From NCBI GenBank assembly GCA_034180005.1, contig JAXFPC010000065.1:1-7723 (forward strand): a DNA stretch of 7,723 nt, in the 5' to 3' direction. The first letter of the stretch is position 1. The number at the start of each line of letters is the position of its first letter. Origin of the DNA: JAXFPC01 sp034180005. Lineage in GTDB: Bacteria; Bacillota; Negativicutes; Acidaminococcales; Acidaminococcaceae. Both the position numbers and the translations under genes were made by a program. Under the pieces are notes generated by a model that was not told where the DNA came from, ran no database searches, and was given only the letters and a program-made list of their open reading frames with translations. Positions 1 through 5,752 of the stretch are shown piece by piece.

Positions 1-12
1 TTTGGGCGCGAC
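1..12 (-). repeat. Partial, diverged leader-distal CRISPR repeat
   Basis: Positions 4-12 match the GTCGCGCCC start of the repeat as read on the minus strand, but positions 1-3 differ from the consensus loop bases (AAA instead of TTC on the minus strand). The remaining 20 nt of the repeat lie outside the window. The stem arm is intact and only the loop has changed. This fits the decay often seen at the old end of an array, but whether this is the terminal repeat cannot be seen here. Confidence 0.7.
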
Positions 13-412
13 TGCACACCTTCGAATATAGTTGCATGCATTTTTCTATTTCAATCCACGCGCCCATGACGGGCGCGACACCGGAACGCCAGTTAATTTT
101 TCAATCTCTGAAACATTTCAATCCACGCGCCCATGAAGGGCGCGACAAGTGAAACAATATCCCGCACCGTTATCTCCTATATTTCAATCCACGCGCCCAT
201 GAAGGGCGCGACCAACGCAGTATCAGCTTTATAACATAGCGGTTAAGATTTCAATCCACGCGCCCATGAAGGGCGCGACCAACGCGACCTTAAGGCCGCT
301 GATATGGACATCGAATTTCAATCCACGCGCCCATGAAGGGCGCGACTGGTTTCTACTTGCTCGTATAATCCGTCTGTAACATTTCAATCCACGCGCCCAT
401 GAAGGGCGCGAC
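1..412 (-). CRISPR. Type I-C CRISPR array, leader-distal end cut by window edge
   Basis: Six full 32-nt repeats lie at 48-79, 115-146, 181-212, 248-279, 315-346 and 381-412, and a repeat fragment lies at 1-12. Spacers are 13-47, 80-114, 147-180, 213-247, 280-314 and 347-380, with lengths of 34 or 35 nt. Read on the minus strand, each repeat begins GTCGCGCCC, forms a 7-bp CGCGCCC/GGGCGCG hairpin around a 5-nt loop (TTCAT), and ends TGGATTGAAAT. That is the standard type I-C repeat, and the last 11 nt match the usual 5' handle left by Cas5c cleavage. Minus-strand transcription is supported by the repeat orientation, by the AT-rich leader at the high-coordinate end, and by repeat decay at the low-coordinate end. 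The five repeats from 115 to 412 are identical. The repeat at 48-79 has one loop substitution, and the fragment at 1-12 differs in its loop. The array may continue beyond position 1. Confidence 0.98.
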
Positions 413-560
413 CGCCAAATATTGTGTTATTGTTCTTCACCCAACACATTTTAGCAGCTAATAAATTTTTAGCTGTTCATAAATATTGTACTTCAGCTTG
501 TAATAATTATCATTTCCGGCGCGAAGCTCCCCTGAATTTTATGTTCACTGCAGGTTCGCG
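413..560 (-). promoter_or_regulatory. CRISPR leader, placed directly against the cas1 stop codon
   Basis: This 148-nt non-coding stretch lies between the cas1 stop codon and the first repeat. It is AT-rich, especially 417-515, as expected of a leader that holds the array promoter and the signals for integrating new spacers. It contains an imperfect inverted repeat (519-561) next to cas1 and a perfect short palindrome (455-475) nearer the array. I could not identify a convincing -35/-10 pair. TACAAT- and TAAAAT-like hexamers occur on the minus strand, but no good -35 lies 16-18 nt upstream of either. In type I-C loci this position is normally occupied by cas2 followed by the leader, and there is no room for a roughly 290-nt cas2 here. 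Confidence 0.8.
455..475. promoter_or_regulatory. Perfect palindrome in the CRISPR leader
   Basis: The 7-bp arms CAGCTAA (455-461) and TTAGCTG (469-475) flank a 7-nt AT-only centre. It lies about 43 nt from the first repeat. It could be a protein-binding site (a regulator or a DNA-bending protein) or a small hairpin in the leader transcript. In AT-rich DNA a 7-bp inverted repeat can arise by chance, so function is uncertain. Confidence 0.4.
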
Positions 561-561
561 C
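519..561 (-). promoter_or_regulatory. Imperfect inverted repeat at the cas1-leader junction
   Basis: The arms GCGCGAA (519-525) and TTCGCGC (555-561) are perfectly complementary over 7 bp. The stem can continue by two more pairs after one mismatch, leaving an unpaired centre of about 22 nt. The outer base of one arm (561) is the last base of the cas1 TAG stop codon. No run of T follows on the minus strand, so it does not look like an intrinsic terminator. From memory, type I-C leaders often carry a GCGAACC...GGTTCGC element just downstream of cas2. This may be that element, now touching cas1 because cas2 is gone. The recollection needs checking by alignment. Confidence 0.55.
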
Positions 562-1589
562 TAGCTCATAAAAAACGGAGGATAAACTTCCAAATCACCT
601 CTTATGGTGCGCGCAAGCAGCATTGCCTGAACAAATGGAATTATTCCTATCTCCACAGTTTCTTCTAAGAACGGATGCTGCACAGTTTCGCGACACCTCT
701 TCTGCCAAATTGTCAAAAACTTTTTCATACCTTCTTCCGTAAATAAAACTGCATTATTTTCTTTGATATAAAAATCTGCAGCTCTTATTTGCCCCAAATT
801 AATTGACGATACCACAAGCCTGTCGCCCATATACCCTCTTAACTCCTCCATCATATCCAGCGCAAGACTTGTCCTTCCGGGTCTATCCCGATGAAAGAAT
901 CCGACATACGGATCAAGGCCAACAGTTTTAAGTGCATTTTCCACAAGAATTCTTATGAGCGAATAAGTAAATGACAACATTGCATTGACAGGGTCTAGAG
1001 GCGGTCTCCTATTCCTTGTATCAAATTTGAACTCATTCTTGTTTTTAAGGATAAGCTCATCAAATACGGAAAAATAATTATGCGACATATCTCCTTCAAC
1101 GCCGAGCAATTCTTCGGCGTTGAAGGCTTCCTGAATTTTTACTTTTGATGCTTTCATCTTCTCCAAAGCGAGCAACATTCTGTCCTTATTTCCGGAATGG
1201 TTTTCCCTTACAGCTCTTTGAAGCACTTTTACTGAATTGTACAATTTAGCATTAATAAAGTTCTTCGCAAACAGCAAAGCTCTAGCCTCATCATCCGCAA
1301 TTCGGAACTGCTCCCGCCGCAGCAACACATTTCCTGATACATTACCGTCCAATCTCCCTCGTAATTTTCCGGATCGTGTCATGAAATTTACAGAAACATT
1401 TTCCTCATCACACAATGACATGAGCGCCGGGCTTATTCCTGTGTAATTAAAGCATATGATATTTTCGTAGTTTTGTATCGGTGAACGATGCAAAACTTCA
1501 TCATCATTACGTATTACTATATTGGAACCGTCCCTGCTTAAATAAACATCCGGATTGGTTATGTACAATGTGTTTAAGAGTTTTCGCAT
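561..1589 (-). CDS. cas1: CRISPR-associated integrase Cas1, type I-C
   Basis: This is a 342-residue Cas1, the metal-dependent integrase subunit that inserts new spacers at the leader end of the array; it is near the usual type I-C length of about 340. The expected catalytic residues are present: E165 in LLGVEGD, H233 in GFFHRDRPGR, and D245 with E248 in SLALDMMEELR. The N-terminal beta-rich part (about 1-80) precedes the all-helical catalytic part. The ATG (1587-1589) has a strong GGAGG Shine-Dalgarno site just upstream (1594-1598), inside the end of cas4, and the two genes overlap by 16 nt. The C-terminus reads YPPFFMS. From memory, type I-C Cas1 usually ends with a motif like YPPFLW plus a basic residue, so the last two residues look replaced. 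The stop codon abuts the leader and no cas2 follows, although Cas1 normally works as a Cas1-Cas2 complex. The identification is very secure; activity without Cas2 is doubtful. Confidence 0.97.
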   Translation of the reverse strand: MRKLLNTLYITNPDVYLSRDGSNIVIRNDDEVLHRSPIQNYENIICFNYTGISPALMSLCDEENVSVNFMTRSGKLRGRLDGNVSGNVLLRREQFRIADDEARALLFAKNFINAKLYNSVKVLQRAVRENHSGNKDRMLLALEKMKASKVKIQEAFNAEELLGVEGDMSHNYFSVFDELILKNKNEFKFDTRNRRPPLDPVNAMLSFTYSLIRILVENALKTVGLDPYVGFFHRDRPGRTSLALDMMEELRGYMGDRLVVSSINLGQIRAADFYIKENNAVLFTEEGMKKFLTIWQKRCRETVQHPFLEETVEIGIIPFVQAMLLARTIRGDLEVYPPFFMS

Positions 1590-2227
1590 ATCTCCTCCAT
1601 ATGTTGGGCGACATAATTAACGACACTGCGCTTTCTCCCAGTAAGTCTAGGCATGCATTTTTCGCGCAATGAACAGCGTTTGCACTTTGACGAAAACTCC
1701 GCTTTCGGCGTTGTACGCATACCGTAAAGTCTGTTCATCTCCGCAGCTGTTGCCGCTACAGTGTTCCTCAGTTCATCCGTTATGTCGACAGCGGTACGAC
1801 TGTTATCGCCTTTGTAATAAATCGCACTCCTATTTATCCTGGTGTGAAACATTTCCTCCAAACTCATCGCCTGCGCAACCAATTGGCTTACATCACTGAG
1901 GTCACGCTTAGGTTTTCCCTTTTTGTATTCCACAACATTAATTTTCCAGAGTCCATCATAATTTCTGATAGGTACTCCTTCTTTGGATTTTACAAACTCC
2001 ACCGCGTCACACTTTCCTATGAAGCCAAGCTTGTGAGACACTATCGGCATGGCACGTACAATGAGCTTATCCTTTCGCTTTTCCTCGTAATACGGGTCAT
2101 CGACGCGCTCGTGAACAAACCGCCCCAACATAGTGTCTGCATTTTCAGCCCAGGCTGCTTCCAACGCAATCAGCGCCCACTGTCTTTTACAAAATACGAA
2201 ATGCTGTATTCCGTTAAGATCAAGCAT
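1574..2227 (-). CDS. cas4: Cas4 RecB-like Fe-S nuclease (type I-C)
   Basis: This 217-residue protein has the Cas4/Dna2 (RecB-family) architecture. In type I-C adaptation Cas4 associates with Cas1 and trims prespacers so that the PAM end is recognised and the spacer is inserted the right way round. The four cysteines expected to hold a 4Fe-4S cluster are present: C13 in FVFCKRQW, and C182, C185 and C191 in SSKCKRCSLREKC. Nuclease motifs are visible in order: H39, D74 in GKCDAVEF, E100 and K102 in VVEYKKGK, and a QLVAQA motif starting at Q115. The length is typical. The ATG lies 2 nt beyond the cas7 stop, with no clear Shine-Dalgarno sequence, so it is probably translated by coupling to cas7. 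Its end overlaps cas1 by 16 nt, which keeps the two adaptation genes linked. Confidence 0.97.
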   Translation of the reverse strand: MLDLNGIQHFVFCKRQWALIALEAAWAENADTMLGRFVHERVDDPYYEEKRKDKLIVRAMPIVSHKLGFIGKCDAVEFVKSKEGVPIRNYDGLWKINVVEYKKGKPKRDLSDVSQLVAQAMSLEEMFHTRINRSAIYYKGDNSRTAVDITDELRNTVAATAAEMNRLYGMRTTPKAEFSSKCKRCSLREKCMPRLTGRKRSVVNYVAQHMEEICENS

Positions 2228-2229
2228 GG

Positions 2230-3075
2230 TTATATTGCATAAATATTTACTTCAAGACCTGGAAGTTCTTCATAATCAATCAAATAATCCTCCACTGATT
2301 TTGGTGCTTCAACGCCTTCATGCAACTTTACTTTTATCGCTCTATGCACTTTGACGGTAGGATATTGTCCAAGCTTGCTGTTGTGTTTGAACCAATAAAC
2401 TTTTTCCACTATCATCGAGCCTTCCGGTCTTGCAGCGGAAGAATCATTTTCGAACAAATTGATCAAAGCCTTATGTATTTTCTCCGCATCTGCATCGCTG
2501 AAGCCTGTTTTCTCTGCCAATTGGGGATTGATGCTTCCTTTAACGATATACAGGCCGAATTTCGTTCTGTATTTCATGCCCATAGTATCCGAAGATTTCT
2601 TTTCGCTCGGTTCCGAATTTACACTTTTGGTTATCTGTATATCCTCAATTTCTATCGGATCGACGCTAAAGGCCGGATGTACCGATACCGGCCCTCTCAC
2701 GCCGACAGATACTTCCGGATTGTCCGCTGATTTTTTGAAAGCAAATACTTGACCGAAACTTCTTACATCAATATATTTTTCGCAAGCAACGGCGGCGTAC
2801 TCCTCATTGGAAAGTTTTTTTCCGGCGCTGATTTCTTTTTTTGCTCTGTCGCTGAGAGATCTATAACCATCGTCCGTTTTATCGTCAGACTGTACGAAAA
2901 TTTTCTCGCCCATTCCCTGCAGAACATTTCTAAGCTTGCGCTTTATCGCAACATCCGATATTTCGCCATACCCGTCACTGGTTTCACGAGGTCTGTTGCC
3001 GTTCAGCGGATCTCCGTTAGGATTGGCATTACTTGCAGATACGATGGCTACAAAATCATACTTATTATTTAACAT
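2230..3075 (-). CDS. cas7: Cas7c (Csd2), Cascade backbone protein
   Basis: This 281-residue protein is the type I-C Cas7 (Csd2), several copies of which coat the crRNA spacer to form the Cascade backbone. Family signatures are visible in order: SNANPNGDPLNGNRPR (15-30), the helix DVAIKRKLRN (41-50), DVRSFGQVFAF (103-113), GVRGPVSVHPAFSVDPI (125-141), SSDTMGMKYR (161-170) and the C-terminal YWFKHNSKLGQYPTVKVHRAI (227-247). The length is normal for the family. The start is well supported: an AGGAGGG Shine-Dalgarno sequence (3083-3089) sits 7 nt upstream of the ATG. It lies inside the end of cas8c, which overlaps this gene by 11 nt. The strong site fits the need for more Cas7 than Cas8c. The stop is 2 nt before cas4. 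Confidence 0.97.
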   Translation of the reverse strand: MLNNKYDFVAIVSASNANPNGDPLNGNRPRETSDGYGEISDVAIKRKLRNVLQGMGEKIFVQSDDKTDDGYRSLSDRAKKEISAGKKLSNEEYAAVACEKYIDVRSFGQVFAFKKSADNPEVSVGVRGPVSVHPAFSVDPIEIEDIQITKSVNSEPSEKKSSDTMGMKYRTKFGLYIVKGSINPQLAEKTGFSDADAEKIHKALINLFENDSSAARPEGSMIVEKVYWFKHNSKLGQYPTVKVHRAIKVKLHEGVEAPKSVEDYLIDYEELPGLEVNIYAI

Positions 3076-3502
3076 TTGAATTCCCTCCTACAACATTCTC
3101 TTCATTTTGCTTTTTATTAAAACGTAATACTTTTCTTTGCTGATAGTATCCCAACAAAAAGCTCGGTTCCAAGGCTTTTTTATTTTTAAAATCATCATAC
3201 TCGAACAATTCGCAAATACTGCTCATTAAATTTCTGTAATAATCCTGTTGCTCCGCTGTTAACACTGTCCAGTACGGTGTAAGTTTTGCATTAATATTTA
3301 CCCACGTGCTTGCCGGACGTTTAGCAAACATATTCATGTAACGTTTGGCGGCCGTCAGACGCTTACCTGCAGATGCATTACTTTCCGAATCGGAATTGCG
3401 GTTTTCCTGCTTAAAAATTGCTGCTTCCTCAACTTTGTCGGCAACGGCAAGCAATCTTCCGAAAAGATATGAACGATCCGTCATGTTTTTGTCCAATGAC
3501 AT
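3065..3502 (-). CDS. cas11c: Probable Cas11c small subunit from an internal start in cas8c
   Basis: Published work on type I-C and related systems shows that the small subunit Cas11 is made by internal translation of the 3' end of cas8. Here the ATG for Met508 (3500-3502) is preceded by the purine-rich GGGAAGGAAG (3512-3521), 9 nt away, which is a good Shine-Dalgarno site inside the coding sequence. The product would be residues 508-652 of Cas8c (145 aa), beginning MSLDKNMTDRSYLFGRLLAV. It includes the mostly helical region that forms the small subunit in other systems. Met514 (3482-3484) is a possible alternative start. The position and site are seen in the sequence; expression is inferred from the family. 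This entry is in the same frame as cas8c, not a separate gene body. Confidence 0.65.
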   Translation of the reverse strand: MSLDKNMTDRSYLFGRLLAVADKVEEAAIFKQENRNSDSESNASAGKRLTAAKRYMNMFAKRPASTWVNINAKLTPYWTVLTAEQQDYYRNLMSSICELFEYDDFKNKKALEPSFLLGYYQQRKVLRFNKKQNEENVVGGNSNVK

Positions 3503-5023
3503 ATAATTCCACTTCCTTCCCTTATCTATATAATATTTTTTTATTAAACTGCATGCTGTTTGCAAGCACTCCACCCAAACATACTGCGTTTTTTTCGCTA
3601 CCGGATTGATAGCATTTCTGTACGCGCAGTACATAAAATCGCTCGGCAGTCTGTTGCCTTCCGCAATGCAGCAAAGAATCCTTTTCAGTTGCGCGTTGAT
3701 AAACTTGTCATTTTCGTTGATCACCAACTTACCGCCCTGCTCATGACCGAAGGCGACAAGACATATTTCCTCAGGAGAAGGCGCACCTACTATCAAGCGC
3801 GCTTTTTCTTCGCCTTTCTTCTTATACCAACGCTGCCAACTTAAATCAGAATGCCATGCAACAAGTCTTTCGATGTAATCATTAACGGCAAATGTCTTAA
3901 AATACTGTACCGCCATACGCCCTGGTGAGGCGGCATCAATAGCCAGAAGATTTACTTTAATCGGCACAGTTAGGTCTGCGTAGTAACCCGCCAGAGCCAA
4001 TGACATCCTTTTGGCAAAATCTTCCTCAGTATCAGCCTGAATTGCTGTTAAATTGTCATCCTCGGACATATCGCCAAAAATTGAGGAAGTGCTGTACGCA
4101 GGTTGCGGGATATCAATTCCGTCCGCCCAGGCAATCACTGTAAAACCGTTCTTTTTATAAGCCTGCCTATTTATCAGATACCTTAAAGCACTGTGCGCTT
4201 TTTCTGAAACTTCGTAGCTTATATTCAAAGCCTCGGATGCTCGTTCAAAACGTCCGCGAAAAGTAAAATTAACCAGATCGTTTGCAGAAATCAATTTGGC
4301 GCCGTCGCCCGGATATCTAATGTATTTCCCGTGCAGTTCGGACATATATCCGGATTTTCCGTTTACATAGCAAAACTCTTCCTTATTTTGCTGAAAATGC
4401 TTCGACATATAATACTGCGAATACTCTTTAAGCAGTTCCACATCTTCCCAAAGTCTATGTAAAACCCCTTCATGCTGTATCGCAAATCTTATGAAAAATT
4501 TGTCAGGCGTAATACCATTATGTTTTTCGTTCAGATCAACCCGATTTTTTTCATCGAGTTGTAATATTTTCGCGGACAACAAATCTCCGGTAAGCGTTTC
4601 TTTTCTTAGGTACTCGTATACCGCTTTGATATTGTCATTGGCAAAATCTGACTCCACCCATAACCGCAAATTTTCCATATACGGCAGAAAATTATTGTTG
4701 CGAAGTTCACCGCTTTTTTTGTCAGTAACGAAATATTTATCAAAGTCACCTGCCAAATACATCATATTGTCAAAAAGACAGTGCGGTTCCGGCTTACTTG
4801 TCCTTGATGCGGATTTTTCCGTGCAAGGTGTCCTTGTTTTGGCATCTTCTTTCTCAACGAATTTAGCTCTGACAAAATTCCCGTCCATATTCAACGTGAT
4901 TTCTACTTGAGCATTTTGCACAATCACGGCCGGCGAAAGCAAGTTTTCAACATTCGCTGAATTTTTTCCAGCTTGCGCTTCTAAATACTGGTAGGAATTA
5001 TAAAGTGTTTCTAGCCAACCCAT
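3065..5023 (-). CDS. cas8c: Cas8c (Csd1), Cascade large subunit
   Basis: This 652-residue Cas8c (Csd1) is the type I-C large subunit, which recognises the PAM and starts target DNA opening. Csd1-like stretches are visible: the N-terminus MGWLETLYNSY, SKPEPHCLFDNMMYLAGD (about 76-93), KVNLLAIDAASPGRMAVQYF (about 356-375), CLVAFG (421-426), DRSYLFGRLLAVADKVEEAA (516-535) and SFLLGYYQQRK (621-631). The length is at the upper end of the family's usual range. The ATG directly follows the cas5c stop (TAAATG), with AGGAG (5035-5039) 11 nt upstream, so translation is coupled. The 3' part probably has its own start and makes Cas11c (separate entry). It overlaps cas7 by 11 nt. Confidence 0.96.
   Translation of the reverse strand: MGWLETLYNSYQYLEAQAGKNSANVENLLSPAVIVQNAQVEITLNMDGNFVRAKFVEKEDAKTRTPCTEKSASRTSKPEPHCLFDNMMYLAGDFDKYFVTDKKSGELRNNNFLPYMENLRLWVESDFANDNIKAVYEYLRKETLTGDLLSAKILQLDEKNRVDLNEKHNGITPDKFFIRFAIQHEGVLHRLWEDVELLKEYSQYYMSKHFQQNKEEFCYVNGKSGYMSELHGKYIRYPGDGAKLISANDLVNFTFRGRFERASEALNISYEVSEKAHSALRYLINRQAYKKNGFTVIAWADGIDIPQPAYSTSSIFGDMSEDDNLTAIQADTEEDFAKRMSLALAGYYADLTVPIKVNLLAIDAASPGRMAVQYFKTFAVNDYIERLVAWHSDLSWQRWYKKKGEEKARLIVGAPSPEEICLVAFGHEQGGKLVINENDKFINAQLKRILCCIAEGNRLPSDFMYCAYRNAINPVAKKTQYVWVECLQTACSLIKKYYIDKGRKWNYMSLDKNMTDRSYLFGRLLAVADKVEEAAIFKQENRNSDSESNASAGKRLTAAKRYMNMFAKRPASTWVNINAKLTPYWTVLTAEQQDYYRNLMSSICELFEYDDFKNKKALEPSFLLGYYQQRKVLRFNKKQNEENVVGGNSNVK
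3512..3521 (-). promoter_or_regulatory. Internal ribosome binding site for cas11c
   Basis: The minus strand reads GGGAAGGAAG, 9 nt before the in-frame ATG at 3500-3502 within cas8c. It is comparable in quality to the sites in front of cas8c and cas5c in this operon. It is the feature that picks Met508 as the likely Cas11c start. Confidence 0.55.
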
Positions 5024-5752
5024 TTATTTTCCCACTCCTAACATCTCAAAGTTTTTCCCTGCAATAAACTCTTTCGGCTTTCTCTTGTGCAGTTCACGTC
5101 TGTATTTCAGCTCCTGCGGTTCAGGAAAATCAATGACACCGTTTTCCATGACAGGGTACCAAAAAGTCGCACTCAACTTTCCGTAACTCTTATCATCGAA
5201 AGCTTCGTCAGGATAGATAAAACTGTGAAACATAAATCCCAAGCTCATCTTTTCACCGCATCCATCATATGCACCTGCCGCTTCTCCGAATTTGCACGGT
5301 TCCACATATCCCTGACATTCTCTGGTTCCTAAAAAAATGTCGCGTCTGCCGCCTTTCTCCAAAGAACGTCTGGCTATTTCCATGTGCTTATTGTAATTTC
5401 TGTCGCCAGCCAAATCCTGACGATTTTCATTCCAGTCAAACCTGGCTAAAACTTCATAGCAGACATCTTTCAGATAAGTATAATATGCCAAGTCATTTGA
5501 ACTTGCATCGTTGTATTTTATCGGTCTGATTCCTGACGTCTCAAGCTTTATGGGATTCACTACGCGAATTTTCTCTATGCGCCAAATAAACGTCGGTTTC
5601 CAATAAATACTTTCCGTGATACCCTTGATTGCCTGGTATGTAGGTATAAGATAGGTGCTCTTTTCTCCGCCGATTCTTGTCACCGGATCTGAAAACAGCG
5701 CTCTGTCTCCGAAAACTCTAAAAGATATCCACTGATTTGCTAATTGATGCAT
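5024..5752 (-). CDS. cas5c: Cas5c (Cas5d), crRNA-processing endoribonuclease and Cascade subunit
   Basis: Type I-C lacks Cas6, and Cas5c (Cas5d) instead cuts the pre-crRNA at the 3' base of each repeat hairpin and stays on the 5' handle in Cascade. The frame encodes 246 residues from a GTG at 5762-5764. I prefer the ATG at 5750-5752 (242 aa), because AAGGTG (5762-5767) sits 9 nt upstream of it, whereas the GTG is itself part of that site and has no spaced ribosome binding site. Numbering from the GTG, the RAMP-like N-terminus contains FRVFGDRALFSDPVTRIGGEK (15-35) and ESIYWKP (51-57). The proposed catalytic triad of the Bacillus halodurans enzyme (Tyr46, Lys116, His117) matches Y54, K126 and H127 (NYNKHME). 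Processing therefore looks intact and matches the array's 7-bp hairpins. It overlaps the end of cas3 by 35 nt and abuts cas8c. Confidence 0.95.
   Translation of the reverse strand: MHQLANQWISFRVFGDRALFSDPVTRIGGEKSTYLIPTYQAIKGITESIYWKPTFIWRIEKIRVVNPIKLETSGIRPIKYNDASSNDLAYYTYLKDVCYEVLARFDWNENRQDLAGDRNYNKHMEIARRSLEKGGRRDIFLGTRECQGYVEPCKFGEAAGAYDGCGEKMSLGFMFHSFIYPDEAFDDKSYGKLSATFWYPVMENGVIDFPEPQELKYRRELHKRKPKEFIAGKNFEMLGVGK

Noticed and set aside
13..380. Spacers that read as open peptide frames, suggesting phage gene targets.
   Set aside because: A 34-35 nt segment is open in most frames by chance, so this says nothing about the target. Only a protospacer search would help.
493..513. Tiny minus-strand frame starting ATG-ATA-ATT-ATT-ACA in the leader, resembling the start of a Cas2 protein.
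   Set aside because: It encodes only MIIITS before a stop, has no continuing Cas2-like sequence in any frame, and lies on the array side of the inverted repeat. The similarity is short enough to be chance in AT-rich DNA.
413..560. Sigma-70 promoter for the array from TACAAT- or TAAAAT-like hexamers.
   Set aside because: Neither has a recognisable -35 hexamer at suitable spacing, so a specific promoter call is not supported.
519..561. Possible rho-independent terminator after cas1.
   Set aside because: The stem is imperfect with a long unpaired centre, and no U-tract follows on the minus strand.
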